From NCBI GenBank assembly GCA_030374805.1, contig JARGSG010000189.1:1860001-1924000 (forward strand): 64,000 nt of DNA. The letters run 5' to 3'. The position numbers and the translations under genes are program-made. Shown piece by piece: positions 11,962 through 23,401 of the stretch (its first letter is position 1; each line of letters starts with the position of its first letter). Under the pieces are notes generated by a model, which ran no database searches, was not told the origin of the DNA, and was given only the letters and a program-made list of their open reading frames with translations. This DNA is from Gracilaria gracilis (Eukaryota > Rhodophyta > Florideophyceae > Gracilariales > Gracilariaceae).

Positions 11962-13797
11962 TCAATCAGAAGTATGGGCCTCATAAGAAGGCTTCACTGA
12001 GTCTCCAAAGACAACAAGAGATGGCAGTTTCTACCAAAACAAGGAATCAATTGGATATTCCACGATATGTTATGGCTATAGCTAAGAATAGCCTTCGACG
12101 GCAAACAGAGCTGCTGAGCTCGGACAAGATGCAACCAAGTTGTATCACAAGAGATGATGGAAATCCTGAACAGAAGACCGAGAAGCCAGTAGTGTACTTG
12201 TCTTTGCATAATCTCTACATAACAAGCGCATGTTTTGGTCTAGGTGTATGGTTTACCTACTATCACTCACCAGTGCTCTGTTGTGGATCGACAAGGGAAG
12301 AGGGGTAGTGGAAAAACTAGTGCGCTTCATTTCGGGCTATATTTAATGTGTAGAGGCGTTCGTCGCACTCCTGTGAGGCCGTTCGGCGCCTATGTGCCTT
12401 TCTATCTGTCCCAGCAGCATGTATGCTTTTCTATGCCACTGAGGACCCCCTTCAGGACCGTCATTCTCCTACGGAGGGGACGGAGTCCCTCTCTACGCAG
12501 TAAACACCGCCTTTCACTCGCATCTCTATATCCTGGCTAGAGATGGGGAGAAAGCAAAGTTTCTACTGTAAGTTACCTGTAGGCATGTCTCGAAGACCAG
12601 GCTGTCCAAGCCATTGTAATGAATTAGAGCGTAGACTAGTCAATTCGAACCATCAGCCTATTTTTGCAATGAAGATCATCTGATGATCTTTATTGCAGAA
12701 ATACGCTGGTGGTCAGAGCTACTATGAAGATACCTGATCGCGGAGATTCGTGATCAGCAAAGAGGTCAGAGAGGCGGAGCCGTCTGACTCTCAGTTTCTT
12801 GGTGCGGTATTGATATCTTTGAGCGTGATTTGGGACAGCCATGCATGACGTTCGAACTAGATTCACGGTGATGTCATACTCGGGACCTGAGCAGGAAGGA
12901 AATGATCTTTAAATCCAATTAAGAGGCCCATGGGGTCAACCCCTTTTTTTATCATCTTCAGCCTAAAACGTGCAGACCATGCTTGCAGCGAACGTGGACT
13001 GCGAAGGTGAAGGTGACTTCTCACGAGAACAAAGAAAAAAGTTTACTTGAGAAAGGCACCGTCCAGCATGTTCACGGCGGAACGGAAACGGCGAGCTAGA
13101 TACAAGGGTAGTGTATGGTGCGAAAGATCATGAAAGTCTAATACAGAATGTTAAAAGCTTCCGAGAACATCAGAATTGTTTCAGGGGAAACAAACTCAGG
13201 TTTAGGGCGAAGCTTAACTTTAGCCTCAATTTGTACTCTTTATCAGGGCCACAAGAAAAACGCTTCATTCTTGCCTCAAAAAATGTGCAGAAAACATACA
13301 TGTGGACTGAAACGCGTCCCTGGCGTTGAAAAGCAACGCCATTTTCCGCTCTTATGTAAAGAAACAAAATCCTTCTCTTGCTCTATTCCACACACGCTGC
13401 ATTGGCTTGGACAAGCATTCCCGGGATTGAGATTCTGGAGATCAATTGAATTGTCAATCGTATCTGGATTCCTGCTCAAGAAGAACAGGGGGCGCCCAAA
13501 GCTTGGAAGATAGCTTGGTGTAGTCCAGAAATATGAGAGTACAAACAATGATGACCTCGATGTGTTGTTCCATAGGGTTGTGTTCCATAAAGTGGTCACA
13601 TCTGAAGCCAGGATCGGTTCATTCGTGACATACACAACTTATGGCTCACAGTTTTTACTAGCTCAATGTTACATTGCACGACTCTATATCTGCGATGTCT
13701 CTTTTGTTAGCGCTTGTAGGCGCTGACTTTTGGGTGAGCAAGAAAGCTGGCTGAAGAGTTTCTGTGAAGCTCTTTAGCAGCGGGTTTTATAGTGTTG

Positions 13798-13823
13798 AAG
13801 TGTTTCCTATTTGGGAAACACTT
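13798..13823. repeat. Hairpin, 10-bp perfect stem
   Basis: Aagtgtttcc and ggaaacactt pair perfectly around the hexanucleotide tatttg. It lies in a stretch without genes. It could be a small MITE remnant. Confidence 0.6.
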
Positions 13824-15155
13824 TCCTACGATAAAGAATATCTATCAATTACGTAGCATAGAATAAATATTATGTAGCACTATCTAACTATTACGTAACC
13901 CTCGCCAAGTAATGCTTGGAACTTTCGTAGAAGGCCTTGATTATCTGTTAGTCTTCGACATCTTTCAACCCATCGCGTCCGCACATCAAATGTTCGGGAT
14001 CTGGTTTCGGAAAACTACAGATACCCTGGCGTAGTTGACCATTAATTATTGGGTTCGATGTTTCAAGACTTGAAAGAGAATACCCTTGCATGAAAAATCA
14101 ACTAGGATCTGGGCGTTCAAATCTGTCTTGAGTCAAGGCAACAAAGATGGTTAGCCAACTAAGACTCACAAGAATTCGAACATATGGTCGATAGAACCAA
14201 ATATCAAGCATTGACGTGAGGAATAATAATTGCAAGTTTGTTCGCCAAGCTGGAGAAGTTTATTGAAGGATCGGCATTTCAATGAAGAGTGTAGATCGTC
14301 TTGACGCTCACAATTGATGGCAGGACAAACTACTACAATCGTTAGATAAAAATGAACAGCTTGACTTAAAAAAAGCACGTCAAGTTTGAGCTTCTCAGAC
14401 TTGGACAATGTTCCTTCCTGATTAGAGCAGTCTCGAGGTTAATCTCATTCTAGAAGGGTTTCCTTTCCCATTAAGGAACCCAAATCGGAGAAGTTAGAAG
14501 CCAAAAAATAAGAAACAAGTTGTTGGGCTTTTTACTGTCTATCTACAACCGGATATGAAGGGTAAGACGCGAAAAAAATGAAGCACATTTCAACTTTGAT
14601 ATATCAGACCAGCCTTGCCAGAGAGCATACCAACACCGAATCACTGCGCATGACCCTTGAAAGGCCTGTGAGAAACCTTGAGAAAAAATTCGAAAACTCA
14701 AAACCAGCGTCGAAACAGCAATAATAGGCATCATCATAATGGTGACCTTTCAGCAGCGCCAGAATTGGCTGCGGCAGGAAATAATAACAGTATTGTGCAG
14801 AAAACGAAGAAAAAGCAACATTTTTGACCCTCAAAACAACGTTACTGGAAACCATAAACCAGGATGTAAGGTTTTCTCCATATGTAGACAGAAACGCGCT
14901 CTAAGAGCAAAGGGGATTGTAAAAATACAGAGCGTTTGCTGATGAGGATGCCAGGAAGAAAGGATTTGTTCGGTCGAGCAGTTGCAAAGCGCAGACAGCT
15001 TGCTCAAGTGTCCCTTCTTCCAACGTCTCGGGCATCATCATACGTGTACGCGAGCAGCGTGATCGATTGACTTTGTCCAGTGTGCATAAGCTGATTAGAT
15101 TAGATTCCATATGGAGGGTGGAATTCAGTGGGCGGTGATGTGGCAGTGGAGTCAA

Positions 15156-15701
15156 TCATGTGGCGGCAAAAGGCCATGCCGGCTTGGGGTGCACGATACA
15201 CTTCGGTGACGAGTTTGGGTAGTCCGAGAGGTCAGACATGACATCTCCCAGGCGGGGAAGCTTGTGTACTTTTCGTACAGCGGTTCTAGCAGGACGAATG
15301 CGTTGCTTAAGCAGCACCCTTGGCGAGTGGGAGGAAGCCTTGTTGGTTGAGCGTTTTGAGCGAAGCAGGTGAGCTCGAAAACGCTTTCTTGGGGGCAAAG
15401 CTGGCGGAGTATAGGTAACCAAGTCCATGTTGAGCAGAGGGTGGCGTAAAGTGGAAGGGCAGGATGGATGGGTGTTGTTTTCGGGGGCCATTGGTATTTG
15501 AGGAGAGAGAGAAAGGAGGTGATAACGCTCTTTGCGAAGGTCAAGGGTCTCCTGCATACCATCGTCGTAGAGGATGACATGCAGTCTGTTGGGCAAGGAG
15601 CGAGAAATCACACCCTTGTAGAAGACCTTGTCCATCGGCCAGTACACCTCTATGGGAGCGCCGACGGTGACTCCGGGGCGACAGGCGGCTGAAGGGCACA
15701 T
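15156..15701 (-). CDS. Tudor-like domain protein
   Basis: A 181-codon ATG-started frame. Residues about 10-62 form a Tudor/agenet-like beta barrel: GAPIEVYWPMDKVFYKGVI, then LHVILYDDGMQETLDLRKER. The pattern is G..ieVyWp...fY.G.V followed by V.YDDG..E.L.L..E, typical of Tudor-like modules that read methylated Lys or Arg in chromatin proteins. The rest is basic and Pro/Ser-rich (LPPRKRFRAHLLRSKRSTNK), suggesting a nuclear, disordered tail. The upstream region on this strand is a C/T-rich leader (CCTCACCTACCTCACC) running into GC-rich DNA. The protein is short for known Tudor proteins and may be a stand-alone reader. The domain call is good; the partner is unknown. Confidence 0.6.
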   Translation of the reverse strand: MCPSAACRPGVTVGAPIEVYWPMDKVFYKGVISRSLPNRLHVILYDDGMQETLDLRKERYHLLSLSPQIPMAPENNTHPSCPSTLRHPLLNMDLVTYTPPALPPRKRFRAHLLRSKRSTNKASSHSPRVLLKQRIRPARTAVRKVHKLPRLGDVMSDLSDYPNSSPKCIVHPKPAWPFAAT

Positions 15702-15739
15702 TTTGAAGAGGAGGTAACCTTAGGTGAGGTAGGTGAGGT

Positions 15740-16070
15740 AAGGGATAGAGGGGCAGATAGTAAGTGATGAGGGGGGGGGGGAAGAGGGAGGACGGGAGCC
15801 GGGGGACGGCGACGGGGACGGCACGGAGACGGGGGCGCAGAATAAACGCGCTCACAGAAAGGGTGAACCGGAAGCGCGCGCGCACTCGAGCCCATTTACA
15901 AAATTTTGTGGGCGTGGCGCGCGTAAAAGTGGTGGCGCGGTGGGACGGCACGAGGCGCGAGCTCATTGGACACAAGTCGACGCCGAACGCAACTGTCGAG
16001 CGACGGTGGCTGACGCTCCCGCGTGCGCCGCGCGCGTGCGCCGCGCGCGTACCCCTCTGAAAAGGCGCGA
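15740..16070. other. GC-rich leader-like region upstream of the Tudor gene
   Basis: Contains a G-run, the tandem words aggtgaggt and a cgcgcg/gtgcgccgcgcgc repeat around 16,020-16,050. Open frames here on both strands are composition artefacts. It may act as the promoter of the minus-strand Tudor-like gene, but no TATA box is visible. Confidence 0.3.
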
Positions 16071-16617
16071 CGCGCTGACATGACTGTTGGCGTTCGACAG
16101 AATGCGCCGAATTCGGCGCTTACATAAAACATGGGCACCGACACTCTCACGCCGCTGGCGCTGGCGGCGGAGGCTCGCCGAGCTCTCGCGTGCTGCCTCC
16201 GTCGCTGCAAGCGAAGCTTCGAGCATCCGCTGTGCTGGCGCGTTCCACAGCTGACGCAGGGCCCTTCAAACAGCCACAAGCTTCTCATTTGTCATTGCTC
16301 ACTCTCCCTGCCAGCAGCGTATCATGTCGCTCTCACCCCTACTCGTTTGTGAGCGATACAAAGTATCGCTCACGGAACGCGTTCATTTGTCGATGCTGCA
16401 GCCTGTGAGAACGATAGCAACTTCTTCTCCACCCTATGACTGATGACCCCTAAACCTCTCGTCCTTTTGTGTACTGTTTCATCAATCATAGTGCCGGAAA
16501 TGGGTTCTCATCGTGAATTCTGTGCCCCAGTCCGGAGCATCAACCGAGGGGAATCGTAGCCATCACTGGTTCACCGCTCGTGCATCGTCTCAGCGTCAAT
16601 CAATTTGCGACCAAAGC

Positions 16618-16711
16618 ATGGGGATGCAATGTATGATACCCTGTACGAAACTCGCTTTTTTGCTGCTTGTGGGTCTTCTGCAATTAAAAGATGCCCACAG
16701 CCAAACAAACT
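16618..16711 (+). other. Possible first exon of a secreted protein
   Basis: ATG at 16,618 opens a frame encoding a strong signal-peptide-like start (KLAFLLLVGLLQL, then DAHSQTN), followed at once by a consensus splice donor, GTAAGT, at 16,712. The intended acceptor is not resolved. A Cys-containing frame downstream (CQEIKECIRHRL near 17,190-17,225) follows a pyrimidine-rich acceptor-like site, but joining it there gives a stop. Treat as a candidate only. Confidence 0.25.
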
Positions 16712-17850
16712 GTAAGTCACATCTACTCCTGTGAACACATCAAGTTGTCGCCCAACAGCTACTTCAAAACCATGAGGCCAACTCTCCACTCGAAAAGCAC
16801 ATAGCTATCCCACCACATACACCTCCTCCTTACCAATGGAGCACCTACTTGCAAGTCCTGTCTATGTGTTTGTCGCCGTTGCATCCCATAACTTTGGCCA
16901 TCTATCACAACCAGTTTCCCTTCACTCCAGTTGTATCGTTGACCATGACAGTATTGCAGTTCCTTCGCGTCGTCCCCCGTCAATTGGAGTCTTGTGTCCA
17001 ATAGATATCGCAAAATTGACATTCATGAGAATACATCTGACTTCATGCTTCGTTCAACCTATTTGGATGTGAACGCACCAAACGAGTGGCTTTCCTTTGC
17101 ATATGCAGTCACCAACGTTTTGTTTTCACATCCACTTTCAGAGTAGTCCATTATCGCGTTCTTCGTCATCCAGAAACCGAACTTGTCAAGAGATTAAGGA
17201 GTGCATACGGCATAGATTACACTCTATCATGCTGTGCTATATTAGTTCTTTCGTTGAATACGTCTCTGTATGTCCACGAGAGATATGCTCGTGTTTCTTG
17301 AAGCTGGGACAATTCTTGGGGACAGACTTTCGTTATGTGGCTACTGTATGTGGCTTTCGCCATCTGCTACGAGGAAGGATGCTGAAAGTCGGCCCAAAGG
17401 CTGAATTTCAACATCCTTCACAGGAGCATCTAACTGTCAGTGAAAGTTTTTCTCCGTTCTCTCTAGAATCACTGGTTCTGAGAAGCTGCCAATGCACATC
17501 AAGCATGGAAATTGTAATGCAACCGTGATTAACGAAAAGTGAGGCCTGCACTCAAGTGAAGCAGAGTCTGAATGGCACTGGAGAAGTCCAGCGGGGTTCC
17601 CTCACAATGTACCCAGCCTGCTGTAGCTCTATCCTCCTAAGAAACGTTGAACTCTTTCCACCCTTTCATTTTTTTCCTATCGCGAATGACTGAGAGAGAG
17701 ACCTCTATTTCAGGAAACAAGGACAAGCGTTGATCACGCTGACGTGGCAGCATGTGGGTGCATGTGAAGCGTCCAGCGCCGACGATTTACGGCAGCAGCT
17801 GTCAATTGCAGAACAATTCGTTCTAAGCGCAGGACCAAGAAGTGGTAGCG
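16712..17850. other. No confident gene
   Basis: Overlapping short frames on both strands, none with a domain I can name. Sequence between 17,100 and 17,530 might belong to later exons of the candidate above. Confidence 0.3.
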
Positions 17851-18108
17851 TTACTCATTGACCGGGTTTGAGCCGCGTACGCTGCTGGCGTACTCTGCAA
17901 CGCGGCGAGAAAAGCGTCTTCCTGACTCTCCCAGGCCGCCGTGAACGTCGAAGCCGAACGGAACGAATTCGAAGTTATTGGTGGCACAAAGCGCGCTGTA
18001 CTTCGAGCGTTTAGACGCCTCTGCCTTTGTGGCTGCAACGGTTGCCGTTTTGGACGCTGCCACCGCAAACCCTTTGCTGTTGGGACTAACCACAGTAACA
18101 TCAATACC
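17851..18108 (-). pseudogene. Non-LTR retrotransposon 3' fragment
   Basis: The minus frame reads GIDVTVVSPNSKGFAVAA, an Ala/Lys-rich stretch, then KRSKYSALCATNNFEFVPFG and FDVHGGLGESGRRF, ending at a TGA. The pattern D.xVV.P…KxxKY..L….F.PF….GGLG is the tail seen after the reverse transcriptase of LINE-like elements in algae and other eukaryotes. No RT core is found to the right, so the copy is 5'-truncated, as LINEs usually are. The call rests on this pattern alone. Confidence 0.5.
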
Positions 18109-18109
18109 T

Positions 18110-20940
18110 ACTGGTTTTTGTTAAACATCATCAATTACAAGGTCCAGGCGCCATTGCGCGGTCTCCTCAAGATGTTGCTGAGAGGGAAATTTCCACTCTC
18201 TTGAAAAAGCTAAGCACAACGGTGGTTGTTTTAGAAGAGTATGGAAGCAATGACTAGAGAATGCACCTGCGTAGCATTTGGATACCAACGACTTGTGCCG
18301 CTACATTGATTGCACTGACATCACTCAAGGGCACGTTCACGACTTCTGACAGCTGAGAAAGTCAATAGGGCTTCTTTGAACAGGGAAAAGGACTGGAACT
18401 TTTTACGAGATGGACATGCCACAGTAGGTTATGTTAAAGTAAAGATGTCGGCCAAGGTCATACTTAAGCATGACATGTCTACGCAGCTCTGCCCGATAAG
18501 CAAATTGTCAACCTCGTGCCCAACACAAAAATGTGAGGCGTTCTCGGTTGGAATCTGTCTTCCGCCCAGTCCGGACGCCTTGGAACCAATATTGTTGGGT
18601 CTCCCAGTTGACAATTTGTAAACATGATCTGTAATCCTGCTCGCCCAGGGTTTGAGTGTAGCTTGTCGTGATCCTTTCCTCGTATTCTTGAGCTAAAATG
18701 AATCCAATCCTCTGAGGCTTGTCACCTGAGTACCCCAGTGGGTGGCTAGCCCTCCTAATCGGGAAAAGAACTATCCATCGGGCCAGCTATACTATACCCT
18801 TGGTTAACGGTAGAACGTTACCTGGAGCTCACTGAAGCCCCTCATTTCTCATGTTCTCGGGTTGTGCTTACCTGTCAATTCACAGAAACCTGCCCTTTCT
18901 CTCGTGACGAGCCAGGGCAAACTGGGGTCGCTTTCTCGCAAGTGACGTGGCACAACACGTGTTGTCTTGTAGTTGAGGACCGTCGAAACTACACATCTCG
19001 CCCCCGACGAGCACTGACAGACCGCGATTACAAGGACCATGAACGCCGTAACCTACAGTAAAAATTGGAGACAAAGGATAAGCAATAAAGGGCAAGTTTG
19101 AAACAGAATCTATTTTCAATTTCAAATCGTTTTCCTTAGATTCATTGACCAGAACAACACCATGAAGGTTTCCACCATGGCCAACTGATCGAAGGTGAGA
19201 CCTCAGCATTCATGGTTGCGCCTGATCGCCTTTCAAGAACCGAATGTCGTCGGTGCTCTCGATATCCGCTCTCACATGGCAATATCGATCGGCGACATAG
19301 CAACCAGTATGGGCAATTGTAACAGTTACTCTAGCCGCAACTGCTGTGCCGCAACATCACTAGGGCCTATAAGTTCACAGGGCCGGAAAACACGATTTAC
19401 ATGAGAAGTTCTGGTTTCACGGATATTTGTGATGAATTTACATAGGCAGAAAAGTGGGGTAGGCTGCTTTCTTCTCAGAAGGGACAGTACCGTCGGTACT
19501 TTTCGAATCAGCGATTTTACTAAGTTCGAGATGCTCACACCCAGTCCAGACCATGGCAGCAGCTTTGCTTCCAAAAAGGGAATTGAATTTTCAATATTGA
19601 TTATTGAGCGCTCTCGTGGTGTTGCTCTCTGTTATCTTTATGTTCTGGGAAAAGTACAAGACAGAGTCAGAGTCAGCATGTGCTCTGGAGAGCTTTGATA
19701 CGCCGTAGGGTTACTACCCTACGGATTCATTGAATCCCCACTGGGACGACACTGTTCCTTGGATGGGAGTGGAGGGCGAACAAGACAGACAGGATTTTCA
19801 TCAATGGAGCTGCGGCTGGACGCCATCTTGAACTATAGGAGAAGATTGCCGCCGCCGGCAGGCTCAGTTTAGATCTGAAATTCCAACAAGTCGAAAATGG
19901 AAAAAAAATTCGATCGCCGATGCAATCCAATCAAGTCAAAAGTCTCAGATTCTTACAAAAAGGACGTCGTCTTATGTATGAAAATTGAAAATTCGAAAAC
20001 AAAAAGTTGTTTCCCGAGGGTAGATACCGTTGTAGCAAACACATAGTGTTGGCGACTCAAAGAAGTGCGCTTCAACAATCAAGTGCGGGCCGCCTTCGAG
20101 AGTACTCAGCCATTCAAATCGGGAGCCACTTCTTCGTCCCCCCATCGTTTTGTGCGTCTAATAGTGACGGCATTTCTTTTTACCCGAACTTCTGCTCAAC
20201 CATAGGTACCGATTATTTATAGCTTTATAGAGAAATTGACTTCGGCACACCTGGTTCCTTCGAATTCAACCAGCGAAAGGCCGAGAGATCCATGCAGTAC
20301 AAGATTACCGCTCATATCTTTCGGAATTCATTAATCCAGATACAAGAAGGGCCCGAGGTGTAGCCCTCTTAACCGCATAGGATGATCCTACGCACCCCTA
20401 TCTCTTCTGCTCTGGATGAACTAAACGAATCACGAACCGGAAGAGCGTACTCATAGCATAATGAAAACTTGATTATCATGATTATGCCAAAGGCCTTCGC
20501 CGCACTTCTCAGATTGTCACTTTTGTAGGCCCCCGCTATCCGCTCGAGCCCCCACTTTTAGCCAGTGCGAGAACAAATACGCCATCAGCCACACGTCAAA
20601 AGTTTTTGAGCGGGATGGTAGCATTCTCTTCTGAGCCCGGTGATTCATCTGGAATAGCTCATTCCGGTGAAGAATGTAGACAAGACGAGTGGACTGGGTC
20701 ACTCACTTTCCGGGTTTTGTAAACAGACCGCAATTGGGTCGGGACTCTTTCCCTCAACTTGGTGCACAGTTGAAGGCGACGTTAAGAATCTTAGCTCCAA
20801 TCCATCATCATCAAAACTCCAGCGCCCAAGAAGTTGAATGCCAATCTCTCTTCAGTACACTGTTTCGGTCTTTGGCGCTTGCCTAGACAATATTTCGTCG
20901 GGAACTTCTCGGAAATCCGTCCACGCACAACAGTAACCAA
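18110..20940. other. No gene seen
   Basis: Mixed-composition DNA with small unlinked frames. The only structured item is a 9-bp perfect hairpin at 19,703-19,724. Confidence 0.45.
19703..19724. repeat. Hairpin, 9-bp perfect stem
   Basis: Ccgtagggt and accctacgg pair around the loop tact. No gene end is adjacent. Confidence 0.6.
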
Positions 20941-20944
20941 AATA

Positions 20945-21178
20945 ATGCTTCGAGTCATTGGCCTTCTTCTCACATTAACGTTCACTCTGGCATTACCATC
21001 TCCAACTGGAATTTCAGAAAAGAAGAGAAGAATGCGCCTGGCATCTCATAGGAGTGGAAAGGACTTGTTTTTTGCAATGCGTTCAGAGAATTGTGGAAGC
21101 CCTTGTGTCGACAACTTTGATTGCTGGGTTTCTGGTGGGAAATGTGAGCACTGCGATGAGGAACTTCAGTGTGTATGA
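20945..21178 (+). CDS. Secreted six-cysteine knottin-like peptide
   Basis: A 77-residue protein. Residues 1-17 form a signal peptide (MLRVIGLLLTLTFTLAL), and a dibasic cluster KKRR at 26-29 could be a Kex2-type processing site. The last 28 residues hold all six cysteines (50, 54, 60, 67, 70, 76). Their spacing, C-x3-C-x5-C-x6-C-x2-C-x5-C, with GSP in the first loop, is close to that of plant metallocarboxypeptidase inhibitors (x3, x5, x5, x2, x6). Those are cystine-knot proteins that block the enzyme with their C-terminal tail. Here the chain ends only one residue after the last Cys, so an inhibitory tail like theirs is missing or minimal. The role could equally be antimicrobial or signalling. 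Secretion is well supported; the inhibitor function is inference. Confidence 0.6.
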   Translation: MLRVIGLLLTLTFTLALPSPTGISEKKRRMRLASHRSGKDLFFAMRSENCGSPCVDNFDCWVSGGKCEHCDEELQCV

Positions 21179-21199
21179 CCAACCTTTTGTAATTTCTGA

Positions 21200-22010
21200 C
21201 TGTTGACGCTCTAGCATACCAGACTCCATCCCGTAGAATTCATCATGGCATTTTAAGCGAATATCCTGTACTTCTATAAAGCAATTAGTAATCGGACAAG
21301 CATTCAAAACTAAAAGACAAACACTACAGATAATTCCGTGCTCCATTCCCCAGAGTAGAGTGGCTCGGGTGAACCTGTGTAGTGGCAGGTACCCAGCCAC
21401 AGCCACACACACACCATCAGTCACAAACGCTTGATTGTCACCCACGCAGTACGACCGGCAAGCGCCATCACTTAGCACCTGCCACCCAGGACTGAGAGTC
21501 TTTGGGTGGCACTTGAGATCGAGCAGCGCTCCAAGTTGGGTGACTCCCAATTGGGAGCTTTACATCGGTGTACTTAAGCCACCGATTGACCTCTTCTCCT
21601 CAGTAAACTCGGAGCATCGGATTCCACCTTTCACATCTTGCCCCTTGCGCTCACAACTGAAGCGCACAACCTGGGAGCTATCGGACCATCCTTTAAGAGG
21701 CTCTAACTCCATTGACCTACCTGCTAAAGCGATGTTATTATGTAATCATCTTTGATATTTATGATATAACTTCATACGTTTTCTATCACATATCAGAGAG
21801 GGAACAAGCATGAGAAAGGGAATTAGCTTCATTCGTTGTTTAACCGTTATTTGAACTGTACAGCGCTAGTGGTACCAAACTCAGAAAAGGAAACTGAAAA
21901 TGCAAAGATTCAATGGAGCTTCGGTTAAATCCATGTAAGACACCTCTGGAAGTCCAGTTCAAGCAAAATATGATCATCCGCAATCATGATAAATGTGAGC
22001 CAAGAAAGCA
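21200..22010. other. No gene seen
   Basis: Intergenic sequence between the convergent knottin-like peptide and vWFA genes. No terminator-like or coding signal is recognised. Confidence 0.4.
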
Positions 22011-22017
22011 GACAAAG

Positions 22018-23322
22018 TTAACATGCATTGACTTTGACAATTTCATAGTTCACAGAAGGCAATGACCAGTGGCTATAGGATTCATATCCACGATGATGTT
22101 CAACAATCCTCACTTCGCATGAGAACGATCCTCCTTGACAAGCATTAGCCGGTAAGCTGAGCTTGACTTTGGCGTTCATTTGGGCTGGAGCACTCACAAA
22201 TTGTGGAACACTCATTAAAGTCGCTGTAACCCTTTCCTCACAGCCATTGCTGTAGGTTTGGTACTCTTCAGGGACATTGAATGGTCCTACAATTGAAGGG
22301 AACTTGGCCGTACTGACGCTTATCTGGCTTCCAGGTGGGTTTTGATAAACCCTGCTAGGCGTTCTTCTAGCGCGATCTATGGCTTGAAACATCGTCTCAG
22401 CGGTGAGAGATTCGATCATCTCGCCTTGGCTTTTTGAGGCTATGTAACTAGCTTGTCCTTCAGCGACGGGCTTGGGTTCGATTGGGGAATTGGTACACGC
22501 TTGAGGCGCGGGAAGAGCAGTATCTAGGCCTGGCGCTCCTAGACTTCCCGGCAATACCACCATTCCACTGTAGTAACTGAACATATCCCCTGCTGTCTGG
22601 ACCCGATCCATTCCGACTGCGCATTCCGGTTCTCTTCCAGGGGTATCACCGATAAGGAGAACGACCTCTTTGAACCCACCTAGATTAAGCCCACCACTTT
22701 TCAAAGAACGCAGAGCGGTTAACGTCGTACGGGGTCCATCAGCCTTTTGAGGAATGCGGTCAAGTGCTTGAATTGCACGATTCACATCATCAGAGGCAGA
22801 GGCAAGAACTGAATAACCAGATGAGTCAAACTCTTGCTCCGATCCATAGATTGCAACACTAACCTTCGCTTCTCCGTCTAATCTTCTGAGTAATGAAACC
22901 AATTCCGGCTTAATGGCATTAATCCGAGAGCTCGGAGAACTGGCGTCGATCAGCAAGATAACGTCAAGAGGATAACCACGCAGATTTATTGCCAAATCGA
23001 ATTCAACTGGGCGAAAATGTACGAGTGTAACATTTTCCACAGGAACTTCACCATTTGGACAGGGATTGTTCTGATCAGCCATTGGATTCAATGCGCATTC
23101 CATGTCGGTCCTGAAGCATCTTCGATAGTAACAACCAAATTGTTCCTTTTGCTGACACTTTGAGTGCAAATTGGGAGTGTGGGGAGCGCATTGAGACTTG
23201 CAGGAAACATACGGGAAGACGCTTTTGGATCTGCATTTGGGACCGTAAGGACTGATTGCGGAAGCAGTTGATAGAATGGCAAGTGAAAGAATAACAAACG
23301 GTACAGAGGTTGAAAGCGCCAT
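22018..23322 (-). CDS. Secreted vWFA (integrin-beta-like) protein
   Basis: 434 codons from the ATG at 23,322. An upstream in-frame extension exists, but it contains the promoter and lacks domain character. Residues 1-22 are a signal peptide (MALSTSVPFVILSLAILSTA). A Cys-rich module follows (about 30-90; CKSQCAPH, CYYRRCF). The vWFA-like domain begins at VEFDLAINLRGYPLDVILLI. Its MIDAS-type motif is DASSPSS, and a strand/helix pattern runs to EVVLLIGDTPG. The opening resembles the integrin beta I-like domain, including the P-V-(E/D)-(F/L) lead-in. The C-terminal 130 residues hold a further Cys-containing beta-rich region ending in VNAC. No transmembrane helix or GPI tail is seen, so it is probably released or wall-bound. 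The ligand is unknown. The frame is intact, with a TATA box 70-80 bases upstream. Confidence 0.75.
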   Translation of the reverse strand: MALSTSVPFVILSLAILSTASAISPYGPKCRSKSVFPYVSCKSQCAPHTPNLHSKCQQKEQFGCYYRRCFRTDMECALNPMADQNNPCPNGEVPVENVTLVHFRPVEFDLAINLRGYPLDVILLIDASSPSSRINAIKPELVSLLRRLDGEAKVSVAIYGSEQEFDSSGYSVLASASDDVNRAIQALDRIPQKADGPRTTLTALRSLKSGGLNLGGFKEVVLLIGDTPGREPECAVGMDRVQTAGDMFSYYSGMVVLPGSLGAPGLDTALPAPQACTNSPIEPKPVAEGQASYIASKSQGEMIESLTAETMFQAIDRARRTPSRVYQNPPGSQISVSTAKFPSIVGPFNVPEEYQTYSNGCEERVTATLMSVPQFVSAPAQMNAKVKLSLPANACQGGSFSCEVRIVEHHRGYESYSHWSLPSVNYEIVKVNAC

Positions 23323-23393
23323 TTTGGGGGAGTGCAACTCGAACTTGAGCGGGTGGTTTTGACACGGGGCTTTAGACGGTATGAAGAGGACTG

Positions 23394-23401
23394 TATTTAT
23401 A
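23394..23401 (-). promoter_or_regulatory. TATA box of the vWFA gene
   Basis: TATAAATA on the minus strand, 72-79 bases upstream of the chosen ATG. This supports starting at 23,322 rather than at the upstream in-frame ATGs, which would lie before the transcription start. Confidence 0.6.

Larger units (their letters stand above)
10700..15100. other. No gene seen; short repeats only
   Basis: AT-rich sequence with scattered frames under 125 codons and no recognised domain. It contains a short tandem duplication (11,846-11,909, two copies of a roughly 25-bp unit centred on taaaggaaaccaa), an 11-bp inverted repeat (11,925-11,961) and a 10-bp hairpin (13,798-13,823). Confidence 0.5.

Noticed and set aside
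16759..17022. Minus-strand 87-codon frame as a transposase piece
   Set aside because: No catalytic or family motif could be named.
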